Assembly (NCBI GenBank): GCA_036273455.1
Contig: DASUHP010000024.1
Span: 1-64,000, forward strand
Source of the DNA: CAIYRG01 sp036273455
GTDB lineage: Bacteria > Pseudomonadota > Alphaproteobacteria > Micropepsales > Micropepsaceae
Direction: 5' to 3'
DNA length: 64,000 bases
Below the pieces are notes generated by a model. It saw only the letters and a list, made by a program, of their open reading frames with translations. It searched no databases and was not told where the DNA came from. This document shows positions 26,663-34,941 of the stretch, in pieces. Made by a program: the position numbers and the translations under genes. Position 1 is the stretch's first letter. Each line of letters opens with the position of its first letter.

Positions 26663-27588
26663 AGCGCGTCGCAGTATTGCTCGGTGGACGGTCGGCGGAG
26701 CGCAATGTCAGCCTTTCCTCCGGGCGCGAATGTGCCAACGCGCTCCGTGGCGAAGGATATGAAGTCATTGAGATCGATGTTGGCCTTGACCTCGCCGAGC
26801 GTCTGCACGAAGCACGGCCCGACGCCGTCTTCAATGCGCTGCACGGGCGCTGGGGTGAAGACGGCTGTGTGCAGGGGCTGCTGGAGCTGTTGGAGATTCC
26901 GTACACCCATTCGGGCGTGCTGGCATCGGCGCTTGCGATGCACAAGGAGAAGGCAAAGGCGGCATTCCGCGTCGCGGGCCTTCCGGTAGCGAAAAGCATT
27001 GTGGCCGACCGCAAACGCGTCGCCGCCGAGCACCAGATGGCGCGGCCCTATGTCGTGAAACCGATCTCGGAAGGTTCGAGCGTCGGCGTCTTTATTATTC
27101 ACCAAGGCAGCAATGGCCCACCCGCGGCGCTCGCCGCGGCGGACTGGAATCTCGGCGAGCATGTCATGGTCGAAGAATATATTCCCGGGCGGGAACTGAC
27201 CGTGGCCGTCATGGGGTCAGCCGCGGCCGGGTTGCGCTCATTGGCAGTCACTGAAATCATGGCGACCACCGGCTTTTACGACTACGACGCCAAATACGCG
27301 CCGGGCGGATCCCGCCATGTGATTCCGGCGGAAGTTCCCGAATCCGTCGCACGTGAGGCCATGGCGCTCGCAGAGCGCGCCCACGCTGCGCTGGACTGCC
27401 GGGGCGTCTCGCGCACCGATTTTCGTTACGACGACACCAATGGCCGCAGCAGGCTTGTTGTGCTGGAGGTCAATACGCAGCCCGGCATGACGCCGACATC
27501 GCTGGTGCCGGAGCAGGCAAAATATGTCGGGATGTCGTTCGGCGCGCTGGTTCGCTGGATGGTCGAGGACGCGTCATGCGGAAGATGA
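26659..27588 (+). CDS. ddl: D-alanine--D-alanine ligase
   Basis: 309 residues from the ATG at 26659 (ATGA overlap with murB). ATP-grasp enzyme: N-terminal VAVLLGGRSAERNVSLSSGREC, the substrate loop LHGRWGEDGCVQGLLELLEIPYTHSG, VVKPISEGSSVGV, and the C-terminal RTDFRYDD...VLEVNTQPGMTPTSLVPEQA with Mg-binding Glu and Asn. It makes the D-Ala-D-Ala dipeptide used by MurF. The ftsQ ATG lies 12 nt before the end of this gene. Confidence 0.95.
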   Translation: MKRVAVLLGGRSAERNVSLSSGRECANALRGEGYEVIEIDVGLDLAERLHEARPDAVFNALHGRWGEDGCVQGLLELLEIPYTHSGVLASALAMHKEKAKAAFRVAGLPVAKSIVADRKRVAAEHQMARPYVVKPISEGSSVGVFIIHQGSNGPPAALAAADWNLGEHVMVEEYIPGRELTVAVMGSAAAGLRSLAVTEIMATTGFYDYDAKYAPGGSRHVIPAEVPESVAREAMALAERAHAALDCRGVSRTDFRYDDTNGRSRLVVLEVNTQPGMTPTSLVPEQAKYVGMSFGALVRWMVEDASCGR

Positions 27589-28412
27589 AGATCAAGCGGC
27601 AGAAGTCGCCGGATGGCGCAAGAAACTGGTTGTCCCGGTTCGTTCCGCGCCGTCCGGTATTTGTGCTGTCCTGTTCGCTGACGGTTATCGCTGTGACGGC
27701 GGGTGTGTGGCGCGGCGGCTATATTGGGGCTGCCGGCGATGCAGTGGATCGCGCAATTGGACGCGGCCTGGCGGCTGAGGGATTGGCCGTGCGCAAAGTG
27801 ACTCTGTCCGGGCAGGAGCGAACGGCAGCCGACGCCGCCTATGAGGCGCTGGCCATTCAACCGGGCGATACGATGTTTGGGGTCGATCCCCAAGCGGCCC
27901 GCGCGCGACTGCTTCAGCTGCCCTGGGTCGGTGACGCCGAGGTGCGGCGCATTTTTCCGGACAAGGTTTCTGTCCGGGTGATCGAGAAGCGTCCCTTTGC
28001 CCTGTGGAGCAGCGCCGGATCGTTATGGGTCGTCGAGCGCTCAGGCGCGGTGATCACTTCGGCGGACCGGACTTCGTTTCCGCGTCTGCCGTTATTGATG
28101 GGTGAAGGTGCACCGGATGCCGCTCCGCCGGTCCTCGACGCGATCGGCAAGCAGCGAGCGATTGCCGCGCGCCTCGAGGCGCTCGAGCGCATCGGCGACC
28201 GGCGCTGGGATATCCATCTTGCCGGCGGTGTTGTGGTGCGCCTGCCCGAACAGGGATGGGAAGGACAACTCGGCGATCTCGAAACGCTGATCGTCGAAAA
28301 AGGCGTTCTGGAGCGCGATATCGACGCCATCGACCTTCGCTATCCCGACAATTACGTGTTTAAGCTACGCAATGGTGATTCGCGGCCTGTCCCGCGCGAG
28401 CGCCGCGCCTGA
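27576..28412 (+). CDS. ftsQ: Cell division protein FtsQ
   Basis: 278 residues: a basic cytoplasmic N-terminus (MRKMKIKRQKSPDG), one membrane helix (about 29-48), a POTRA domain (about 62-135, beginning VRKVTLSGQERTAADAAYEAL and including FPDKVSVRVIEKRPFALW) and the FtsQ beta domain ending LRNGDSRPVPRERRA. It links early and late division proteins by binding FtsB and FtsL in the periplasm. It overlaps ddl by 13 nt, and ftsA starts 15 nt after its stop. Confidence 0.93.
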   Translation: MRKMKIKRQKSPDGARNWLSRFVPRRPVFVLSCSLTVIAVTAGVWRGGYIGAAGDAVDRAIGRGLAAEGLAVRKVTLSGQERTAADAAYEALAIQPGDTMFGVDPQAARARLLQLPWVGDAEVRRIFPDKVSVRVIEKRPFALWSSAGSLWVVERSGAVITSADRTSFPRLPLLMGEGAPDAAPPVLDAIGKQRAIAARLEALERIGDRRWDIHLAGGVVVRLPEQGWEGQLGDLETLIVEKGVLERDIDAIDLRYPDNYVFKLRNGDSRPVPRERRA

Positions 28413-28427
28413 GTACAGGGGTTCTGG

Positions 28428-29720
28428 ATGGGGGAAGTGTTTCGTATACGGAGTAACGGGCGGCAGAATGGCGCAAGGCCCGCCGCACCGCGCGGCGGTG
28501 TGATCACCGCACTTGACGTCGGCTCATCGAAGGTCATCTGCATCATCGGCCGTGCAGAGCAGGGCGGCATCCGCGTGCTCGGTTCGGCACTGCGTGAATC
28601 GCGCGGAATAAGGTGCGGCGCGGTGGTCAACGTCGATCTTGCTGAGCAGTGCATCGGAGAAACTGTCGAAGCCGCCGAGGAACTCGCGGATCAGCGCGTG
28701 CAGGATGTCGTGCTCTCGGTCCAGTGCGGTCAGCCGAAAAGCATCAATGCGCGCGCGGAGGCGGCCGGATCGAACGTGATGGTCAGCGACTCGCATCTTC
28801 GCATGCTGCTGGCGGACGCGAAGAACCGCTGCCTCGAACCCGGACTGGAAGCGATACAGGCCGCACCGACGGAATATGTCGTGGATCAGACACGCGGCAT
28901 TTCCGATCCACGCAATATGGTATGCGACCGGCTCGGGGTATCGGTGCACGCGGTCGCCGTCCGCTCGGCACCACTGCAGAATCTCCGGCTCGCCGTCGAG
29001 CGCCGCCAGCTCACGATCTCGCGGCAATTGTTCGCGCCCTATGCCAGCGCGATGGCGACTCTCACGCCCGATGAGATGTCGCTCGGCGTAACACTGATCG
29101 ATATGGGCGCCGGTTGCACATCGATCTGCGTCTTCCGCGAGAACGCGCTGGTCCATGCCGATACCCTGCCTGCCGGCGGCATGGACGTCACCAAGGACAT
29201 CGCGTTCATGCTGTCCACGCCTCTGGCGGCTGCGGAGCGGATCAAGACGCTTTACGGATCGGCGCTGGGAGAAACTGATTCCGGCGACGATCTGATCGAA
29301 GTGCCGCTGATGGGCGAGGAGAGTGAACGCGCCAGCACCCGCGTGCGCCGCGCGCATGTTGCCAAGATCATCCGTGCACGGATCGAAGATGTTTTTGGTT
29401 CGGTTCGCGAGCGCCTCGAAAAATCTGGTTTCGATGTCGCGGCGGGCAGGCGCGCTGTGCTGACCGGCGGCGCGTCACAGCTTGCGGGTGTGCGCGATGT
29501 CGCCGCAGGCATTTTGAACAAGCAGGTGCGGCTTGGGTCGCCGCAAAGTTTCCCGGGGCTTGCTGCCTCCTGCGCCGGGCCGGGTTGCGCCGCGGCCATC
29601 GGCCTTCTTATTTCCGCTGCCACGACGGAAGCGGAATCGACCGATCCAAGCCCACCAGACATTGCCGAGCCGCCGCGCAACGGCATCGCGCAATGGATCA
29701 CCGAAAGATTTTTCGGATGA
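28428..29720 (+). CDS. ftsA: Cell division protein FtsA (actin-like)
   Basis: 430 residues. Actin-fold motifs: phosphate-1 ITALDVGSSKVICIIG (about 25-40), LIDMGAGCTSICVF (phosphate-2), and VLTGGASQLAGV (adenosine). The family 1C subdomain lies between. The C-terminus ends IAQWITERFFG, an amphipathic helix suited to membrane anchoring of FtsZ filaments. FtsA recruits later division proteins. A 100-nt gap separates it from ftsZ, the longest inside the cluster between mraZ and lpxC, so an extra promoter may lie there. Confidence 0.95.
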   Translation: MGEVFRIRSNGRQNGARPAAPRGGVITALDVGSSKVICIIGRAEQGGIRVLGSALRESRGIRCGAVVNVDLAEQCIGETVEAAEELADQRVQDVVLSVQCGQPKSINARAEAAGSNVMVSDSHLRMLLADAKNRCLEPGLEAIQAAPTEYVVDQTRGISDPRNMVCDRLGVSVHAVAVRSAPLQNLRLAVERRQLTISRQLFAPYASAMATLTPDEMSLGVTLIDMGAGCTSICVFRENALVHADTLPAGGMDVTKDIAFMLSTPLAAAERIKTLYGSALGETDSGDDLIEVPLMGEESERASTRVRRAHVAKIIRARIEDVFGSVRERLEKSGFDVAAGRRAVLTGGASQLAGVRDVAAGILNKQVRLGSPQSFPGLAASCAGPGCAAAIGLLISAATTEAESTDPSPPDIAEPPRNGIAQWITERFFG

Positions 29721-29820
29721 CGCACCGACCGGTCCGTTTGCCCTTACGCGTCAGTCCCCATTCAGCTAGCGCATTATCCCACAACTTCAAAGTCTCGCTT
29801 CGCCATTCGGAGGGCTCGCC

Positions 29821-31356
29821 ATGACGATCAATTTCCAACTGCCACAGGCAAAAGAAGCACAGGAACTCAAGCCGCGGATCACCGTGCTTGGCGTCGGCGG
29901 CGCCGGCGGCAATGCCGTCAACAACATGATCAATGCGCGTTTGGAAGGCGTCAGTTTCTTAGTCGCCAATACCGACGCACAGGCGCTTCTGCTGTCGAAG
30001 GCGGAACGCAAAATCCAGCTTGGCGCCGAACTGACGCAAGGGCTCGGGGCCGGTGCGAAACCGGAAATCGGCCAGGGCGCCGCTGCCGAATCACTGCCCG
30101 AAATCCTCGACGCGCTTGCCGGCTCGCATATGGTGTTCATCACCGCAGGCATGGGCGGCGGCACCGGCACTGGCGCCGCTCCGGTGATCGCCCGCGCCGT
30201 TCGCGAACAGGGAATTCTGACGGTCGGAGTCGTGACCAAGCCATTCCACTTCGAGGGCGACCGGCGTATGCGTGTCGCCGAGCGCGGCATCGACGAAATG
30301 CAAAGCCATGTCGACACGCTCATCATCATTCCCAATCAGAATCTGTTTCGCGTGGCAAACGAACGGACCACCTTCGCGCAGGCATTTGCCATGGCGGACG
30401 ATGTGCTGCACTCCGGGGTGCGCGGCGTGACCGACCTCATTGTCATGCCGGGATTGATCAATCGGGACTTCGCCGACATCAAGACAGTGATGTCGGAGAT
30501 GGGCAAGGCGATGATGGGCACCGGCGAAATGCAGGGCGAGGGCCGGGCGCTGAAGGCCGCGGAAGCCGCGATTTCGAATCCGCTGCTGGATGATGTCTCC
30601 ATGAAGGGTGCGCGCGCAGTACTGATCAATGTCACCGGCGGGCCCGATCTGATGCTGTTCGAGGTCGATGAGGCGGTGAACCGGGTTCGCGCCGAGGTTG
30701 ACTGCGACGCCAATATCCTGTTCGGCAGCGCCTTGTCGGAAGATATGGAAGGCCGGGTGCGCGTGTCTGTCGTCGCCACCGGTATCGACGCCGAACAGGC
30801 GCGGCAGGCAAACAACGTCCAGAAATTCCCCGGGCGGCGCAAACCTGCCGAACCGGCCGCGGAAACGGCGGAGCCGGAGTGCGTGCTTCCGGTCCCCGAA
30901 CCGGAGGCTCTCACCATCCTGTCGGCAGAACCGGCCGCGAACGCGGAGTTCCTTGCTTCCATGCAGGAGCCGTTGACTCTGGGTGGAGAGGATTCACCGG
31001 TCATCGCCGAAACACATTCGCGTTCTTTCGCTCCCCCGGCAGCGGCGCCGGTTGCGCCGGAACGGCCGAAGCGGCGCGTATTTGGTCTGTTCGGTGGGCG
31101 CAAGCGGGAAGAAACTCCCGCGCCAATAGAGCCGCGTTTCGACATCCGCAAAAAGCCGGATACGGAAATGTTCCGCGACGATGTTAGAACCAACGCCGCC
31201 GCATTGACACTGCAGCGTGGAAACGGTTCCGGTGATTTGCAGGAACCGGCGGCGGGGGAACGCCCGTTGAAACCACGCGCGGACGATCTGTTCGCAAATG
31301 CCGGTGAGAATTTTGAAATACCGGCCTTTCTGAGGCGGCAAAAAACCGGGTCATGA
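29821..31356 (+). CDS. ftsZ: Cell division GTPase FtsZ
   Basis: 511 residues. The tubulin-like GTPase core has GVGGAGGNAVNNMI (about 22-35), the signature GGGTGTGAAPVIA (about 113-125) and the T7-loop region NRDFADIKTVMSEMG. After residue about 330 comes a long acidic and Ala/Pro-rich linker of roughly 165 residues, then the conserved C-terminal peptide EIPAFLRRQ, which binds FtsA and other partners. The long linker is typical of alphaproteobacterial FtsZ. GGAGG is 6 nt before the ATG, a much stronger ribosome site than its neighbours have, fitting the high level of FtsZ needed. Confidence 0.97.
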   Translation: MTINFQLPQAKEAQELKPRITVLGVGGAGGNAVNNMINARLEGVSFLVANTDAQALLLSKAERKIQLGAELTQGLGAGAKPEIGQGAAAESLPEILDALAGSHMVFITAGMGGGTGTGAAPVIARAVREQGILTVGVVTKPFHFEGDRRMRVAERGIDEMQSHVDTLIIIPNQNLFRVANERTTFAQAFAMADDVLHSGVRGVTDLIVMPGLINRDFADIKTVMSEMGKAMMGTGEMQGEGRALKAAEAAISNPLLDDVSMKGARAVLINVTGGPDLMLFEVDEAVNRVRAEVDCDANILFGSALSEDMEGRVRVSVVATGIDAEQARQANNVQKFPGRRKPAEPAAETAEPECVLPVPEPEALTILSAEPAANAEFLASMQEPLTLGGEDSPVIAETHSRSFAPPAAAPVAPERPKRRVFGLFGGRKREETPAPIEPRFDIRKKPDTEMFRDDVRTNAAALTLQRGNGSGDLQEPAAGERPLKPRADDLFANAGENFEIPAFLRRQKTGS

Positions 31357-32210
31357 ACCTGCGCCGCACGATCGCGCGTGAAATTGCGGTCGAAGGTGTC
31401 GCACTGCATGCCGGCGTGCCGGTCCGAATGCGCATTCGTCCAGCTGCCGGCAAGACCGGAATCCGGTTTTGCCGCAGCGATCTGCCGCAACGCCCGCTGA
31501 TTGCCGCCCTCTGGAACAATATACTGGATTCCCGCTTCGCAACCGTTATCGCCGAGGATGGCAATTCTGTCGGAGTGACTGAGCATCTGCTGGCGGCGCT
31601 CTCTGCGTCGGGCATCGACGATTGCCTGATTGAACTGAACGGTCCCGAGCCGCCCTTCCTCGATGGTGACGCCCTGTCATTTTTGCAGCTTCTGGATCAG
31701 GCCGGCGCGCGTGAACTGGATATGGTGCGCGAAGCGATCGTGGTTCGGCGCCCGGTCAGCGTCGAGGCAGCTGAGGCAAGCGTGAAATTGTTGCCGGCTG
31801 TCGAGCCGGAATTCCTATTCGACATCGACTTTCCCGGGACCATCGTCGGTCACCAGACATTCGCGTGCAAGTTCAACGAAACGACATTCCGGCAGGAGAT
31901 CGCCCCGGCGCGGACGTTCGGCTTTCTTGATCAGGCAGAGGCATTGCGCAAGGCCGGTTTCGCACGCGGTGCGAGTCTGGATAACACACTGGTGATTGAT
32001 GGTGGCCGCCTCTGCAATCCCGAAAAGCAGCGCTTCGCGGACGAGTTTGTTCGCCACAAAATCCTCGATGCCATTGGCGATCTGAAGCTCGCCGGTGCGG
32101 CGGTCATTGCGCGTTTTGAGGGGCACCGGTCCAGCCATGCGCTGAATGCGGCACTTCTGCGGCGGCTTTTTTCCGATCCGGACAATTACCGGAGGATTGC
32201 GGCGTATTGA
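31353..32210 (+). CDS. lpxC: UDP-3-O-acyl-GlcNAc deacetylase LpxC
   Basis: 285 residues. Zinc metallo-deacetylase of lipid A synthesis, the committed step. Landmarks: N-terminal RTIAREIAVEGVALHAGVPVRM, SVGVTEHLLAALSASGIDD with a zinc-ligand His, the active-site loop EPPFLDGDALSF, and RHKILDAIGDLKLAGA with the other zinc ligands, then HRSSHALNAALLRRLF. It overlaps ftsZ by four bases (ATGA), a linkage conserved in many Gram-negatives. Confidence 0.95.
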   Translation: MNLRRTIAREIAVEGVALHAGVPVRMRIRPAAGKTGIRFCRSDLPQRPLIAALWNNILDSRFATVIAEDGNSVGVTEHLLAALSASGIDDCLIELNGPEPPFLDGDALSFLQLLDQAGARELDMVREAIVVRRPVSVEAAEASVKLLPAVEPEFLFDIDFPGTIVGHQTFACKFNETTFRQEIAPARTFGFLDQAEALRKAGFARGASLDNTLVIDGGRLCNPEKQRFADEFVRHKILDAIGDLKLAGAAVIARFEGHRSSHALNAALLRRLFSDPDNYRRIAAY

Positions 32211-32285
32211 CAATTCGTCATCTGGACCAATGGCCCGCAGCAATGGCATAAGACCGCAAACCGCTGCAATTTTGGTTGCAAACCC

Positions 32286-33173
32286 ATGTCTCTGAAGTTT
32301 CTGTTTGAAACCGGTCTTCCTGCGGCCCGGAAATCGGGCCGGGGAGCGAGAATTGGCTTCATCCGTATCGCGGCGGCCGCGGCGATGGGAGCAATCCCAA
32401 TCGCGCTGTCGGCATGCTCCAGTGACGACCAAATGACGGCGCAATATGTCGAGCGGCCGATCGAGCAGATTTATGCCGATGCGTGGAAACTCATCAACCG
32501 GCAGGATTGGCTGAATGCCGGGCGCCAGTTTGACGAGGTCGAGCGGCAGCACCCCTATTCGGTCTGGGCGCGCCGGGCGATGCTGATGTCGGCATTCTGC
32601 TACTACGAGGGCAATCGCTATCAGGATGCAATCGATGCAGCATCGCGCTTTATCCAGCTGCATCCGGGCAACAAGGATGTTCCTTATGCCTATTACCTGA
32701 AGGCGATTTCGCTGTACGAGCAGATCGCCGATGTCAATCACGATCAGGGAAAAACCGACGAGGCGTTGACCGCTCTTCAGGATCTGGTGCAGCGGTATCC
32801 CGACACGGAATATGCGCGCGATGCGCGGCTCAAAATGGATCTGGCGCGCGATCATCTGGCCGGACGGGAAATGACGATCGGCCGATTTTACCTGCGAAAC
32901 GGCGATTATATCGCGGCGATCAACCGGTTCCGTACAGTTGTGGACAAATACCAGACCACGACGCATGCGCCGGAAGCACTGGAGCGGCTCACGGAAGCCT
33001 ATCTGGCGCTGGGTATCGTCAAGGAAGCCCAGACTTCGGCCGCCGTCCTCGGATTCAACTATCCGCACAGCGACTGGTATATGGATGCCTATAATCTGTT
33101 GACCAACCAGAATCTCGCGCCCGCGGAAGACAAGGAATCCTGGATCAGCAAGGCCTATCACGCGGTATTCTAG
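32286..33173 (+). CDS. bamD: Outer-membrane assembly lipoprotein BamD
   Basis: 295 residues. A long N-terminal signal region ends in a lipobox, ALSAC, with Cys44 as the lipid attachment site. After it comes the BamD fold of five TPR-like repeats (RPIEQIYADAWKLINRQDWLNAGRQFDEV, NRYQDAIDAASRFIQLHPGN, TDEALTALQDLVQRYPDTEYA and so on). BamD is the essential lipoprotein partner of BamA in inserting outer-membrane barrels. The signal region is unusually long (43 residues), so an in-frame start further down, for example Met34, is possible. The gap to lpxC is 75 nt. Confidence 0.92.
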   Translation: MSLKFLFETGLPAARKSGRGARIGFIRIAAAAAMGAIPIALSACSSDDQMTAQYVERPIEQIYADAWKLINRQDWLNAGRQFDEVERQHPYSVWARRAMLMSAFCYYEGNRYQDAIDAASRFIQLHPGNKDVPYAYYLKAISLYEQIADVNHDQGKTDEALTALQDLVQRYPDTEYARDARLKMDLARDHLAGREMTIGRFYLRNGDYIAAINRFRTVVDKYQTTTHAPEALERLTEAYLALGIVKEAQTSAAVLGFNYPHSDWYMDAYNLLTNQNLAPAEDKESWISKAYHAVF

Positions 33174-33252
33174 GCCTGATCGAATCGCGTGACGGTCAGC
33201 GCGACAGGGCGTGAGGGGCGGCAATGCGCGACATAGTGTCGATTGGTCTGCC

Positions 33253-34941
33253 ATGCTGACGTCGCTGATTGTCCGCGACATTGTTCTCATCGAACGGGCC
33301 GAGCTGTCGTTCTCGGCCGGCCTGAATGTTCTCACCGGCGAGACTGGCGCCGGGAAATCCATTTTGCTGGATGCGCTGGGGCTCGCCGCCGGCGAACGCG
33401 CCAATGGGCGCGCATGCCTGCGTTCGGGCGCCGAGCAGGCAGTTGCCGTTGCGGGATTTGAATTGCCGCCGACACATCCGGCGCGCGCGATCTTGCATCA
33501 AAGCGGCATCGCTCACGAGGAGGGTGAACTCGTCCTGCGCCGTGTCGTGTCTGCCGATGGCCGCAGCCGCGCATTCATCGATGATCAGCCGGTTGGCGTC
33601 CAGCTTGCACGGGAAATCGGTTCGGTGCTGGTGGAGGTACACGGACAAGCCGACGACCGGGGGCTGTTCGATCCGGCAAGTCATCGCACGCTGCTGGATG
33701 CATTTGGCGGGAATGAAGCGTTGGCGGCGGAAGTCGCGGGCAACTTACTGCGAGTTCAAACCGCGAAGGACCGGGTCGAGCAATTGCGAAACGCGCGGGA
33801 TTCCGCCCTGCGCGAATCCGAGTTCCTGCGATTTGCATTGGATGAGCTGGCAAAACTGTCGCCGCAGCCCGGAGAAGAGGCGGAACTGGCGTCCACGCGC
33901 GCGCTGATGATGAATGCCGGCCGACTCGCCCAGGACATCGCAGCAGCCTTTGACTTTGTCGGCGGCGATGGTGGCGCCGAAGTGAAACTCAGCAATGCTC
34001 TGAGGCGTTTGTCGCGTCTTCCCGAACAGGGACGTGACGCTACAAAGCGGGAGGAAGAGGCACTCGAATCGGCTCTGGTCCTGGTGCAGGACGCGCGCTC
34101 CGGACTCGAACAATTGTTGACGCGCCTCAATGCAGATCCGGCGAAACTCGAACAGCTTGAGGAAAGACTGTTCGCGCTCAGAGCGGCCGCCCGGAAATAC
34201 AATGTCACTTCCGATGCATTGCCGGCGCTCGCAGCGGAATTCGGCGCCAGGCTCGCCGCACTCGAATCCGGAGAAACCTCGGTCGCCGGTGCGGAAGCCG
34301 AACTGACGCGCAATCTCGCCGCTTATCGCACCGCGAGCGCGAAGCTGTCTTCCGCCCGCGCCGAAGCCGCGAAGCGGCTGGAAGATGCAGTTGCGAAGGA
34401 ACTGGGGCCCCTGAAGCTCGGCGGCGCGAAGTTTCGCGTTGCGATAACGCCGCTTCCCGGCGAAACAGCGAATGGCCTGGATCGGATCGCCTTCGAGATC
34501 GCAACCATTGAAGGCGGCGGCTTCGGGCCGCTGACGCGAATCGCATCGGGCGGCGAACTCGCGCGGTTTGCCCTCGCCCTGAAAGTCGCGCTGGCGGAAT
34601 CCAGCCCGCCTGCTGTGCTGGTTTTCGACGAGGTGGATCGCGGCGTCGGTGGCGCAGTCGCCGCTGCAGTCGGTGAACGTCTGCAAAAACTCGCGCGAAA
34701 TACGCAAGTGCTGCTGGTCACCCATTCGCCGCAGGTCGCAGCGCGCGCCGTCCGCCATTTCCGGATCGTCCGCGGGCGTGGTGCAACCTCGGTGCAGATG
34801 CTGTCGCCGGAAGAGCGGGTTGAGGAAATCGCGCGCATGCTCTCGGGTGCGAGTGTCACCGACGAAGCGCGTGCGGCGGCGCGGCGATTGCTGGCCGAAG
34901 CCAGCGTGACCTCGCCGCGACGCAAGCGGGCTCGTGCGTGA
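33253..34941 (+). CDS. recN: DNA repair ATPase RecN
   Basis: 562 residues from the ATG at 33253; the family N-terminus LTSLIVRDIVLIERAELSF starts here. SMC-like layout: Walker A LTGETGAGKS (27-36), a long central coiled coil (about 150-370, rich in Glu, Arg and Ala), then the ABC signature region IASGGELARFALALKVAL and Walker B VLVFDEVDRGVGG, ending with VTHSPQVAARA. RecN acts in double-strand break repair. In E. coli it is SOS-induced; I see no clear LexA box in the 79-nt upstream gap. Its stop overlaps the GTG of ligA. Confidence 0.94.
   Translation: MLTSLIVRDIVLIERAELSFSAGLNVLTGETGAGKSILLDALGLAAGERANGRACLRSGAEQAVAVAGFELPPTHPARAILHQSGIAHEEGELVLRRVVSADGRSRAFIDDQPVGVQLAREIGSVLVEVHGQADDRGLFDPASHRTLLDAFGGNEALAAEVAGNLLRVQTAKDRVEQLRNARDSALRESEFLRFALDELAKLSPQPGEEAELASTRALMMNAGRLAQDIAAAFDFVGGDGGAEVKLSNALRRLSRLPEQGRDATKREEEALESALVLVQDARSGLEQLLTRLNADPAKLEQLEERLFALRAAARKYNVTSDALPALAAEFGARLAALESGETSVAGAEAELTRNLAAYRTASAKLSSARAEAAKRLEDAVAKELGPLKLGGAKFRVAITPLPGETANGLDRIAFEIATIEGGGFGPLTRIASGGELARFALALKVALAESSPPAVLVFDEVDRGVGGAVAAAVGERLQKLARNTQVLLVTHSPQVAARAVRHFRIVRGRGATSVQMLSPEERVEEIARMLSGASVTDEARAAARRLLAEASVTSPRRKRARA

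Noticed and set aside
29773..29784. TTATCCCACA upstream of ftsZ as a DnaA box
   Set aside because: One extra C relative to the 9-nt consensus and no second site nearby.
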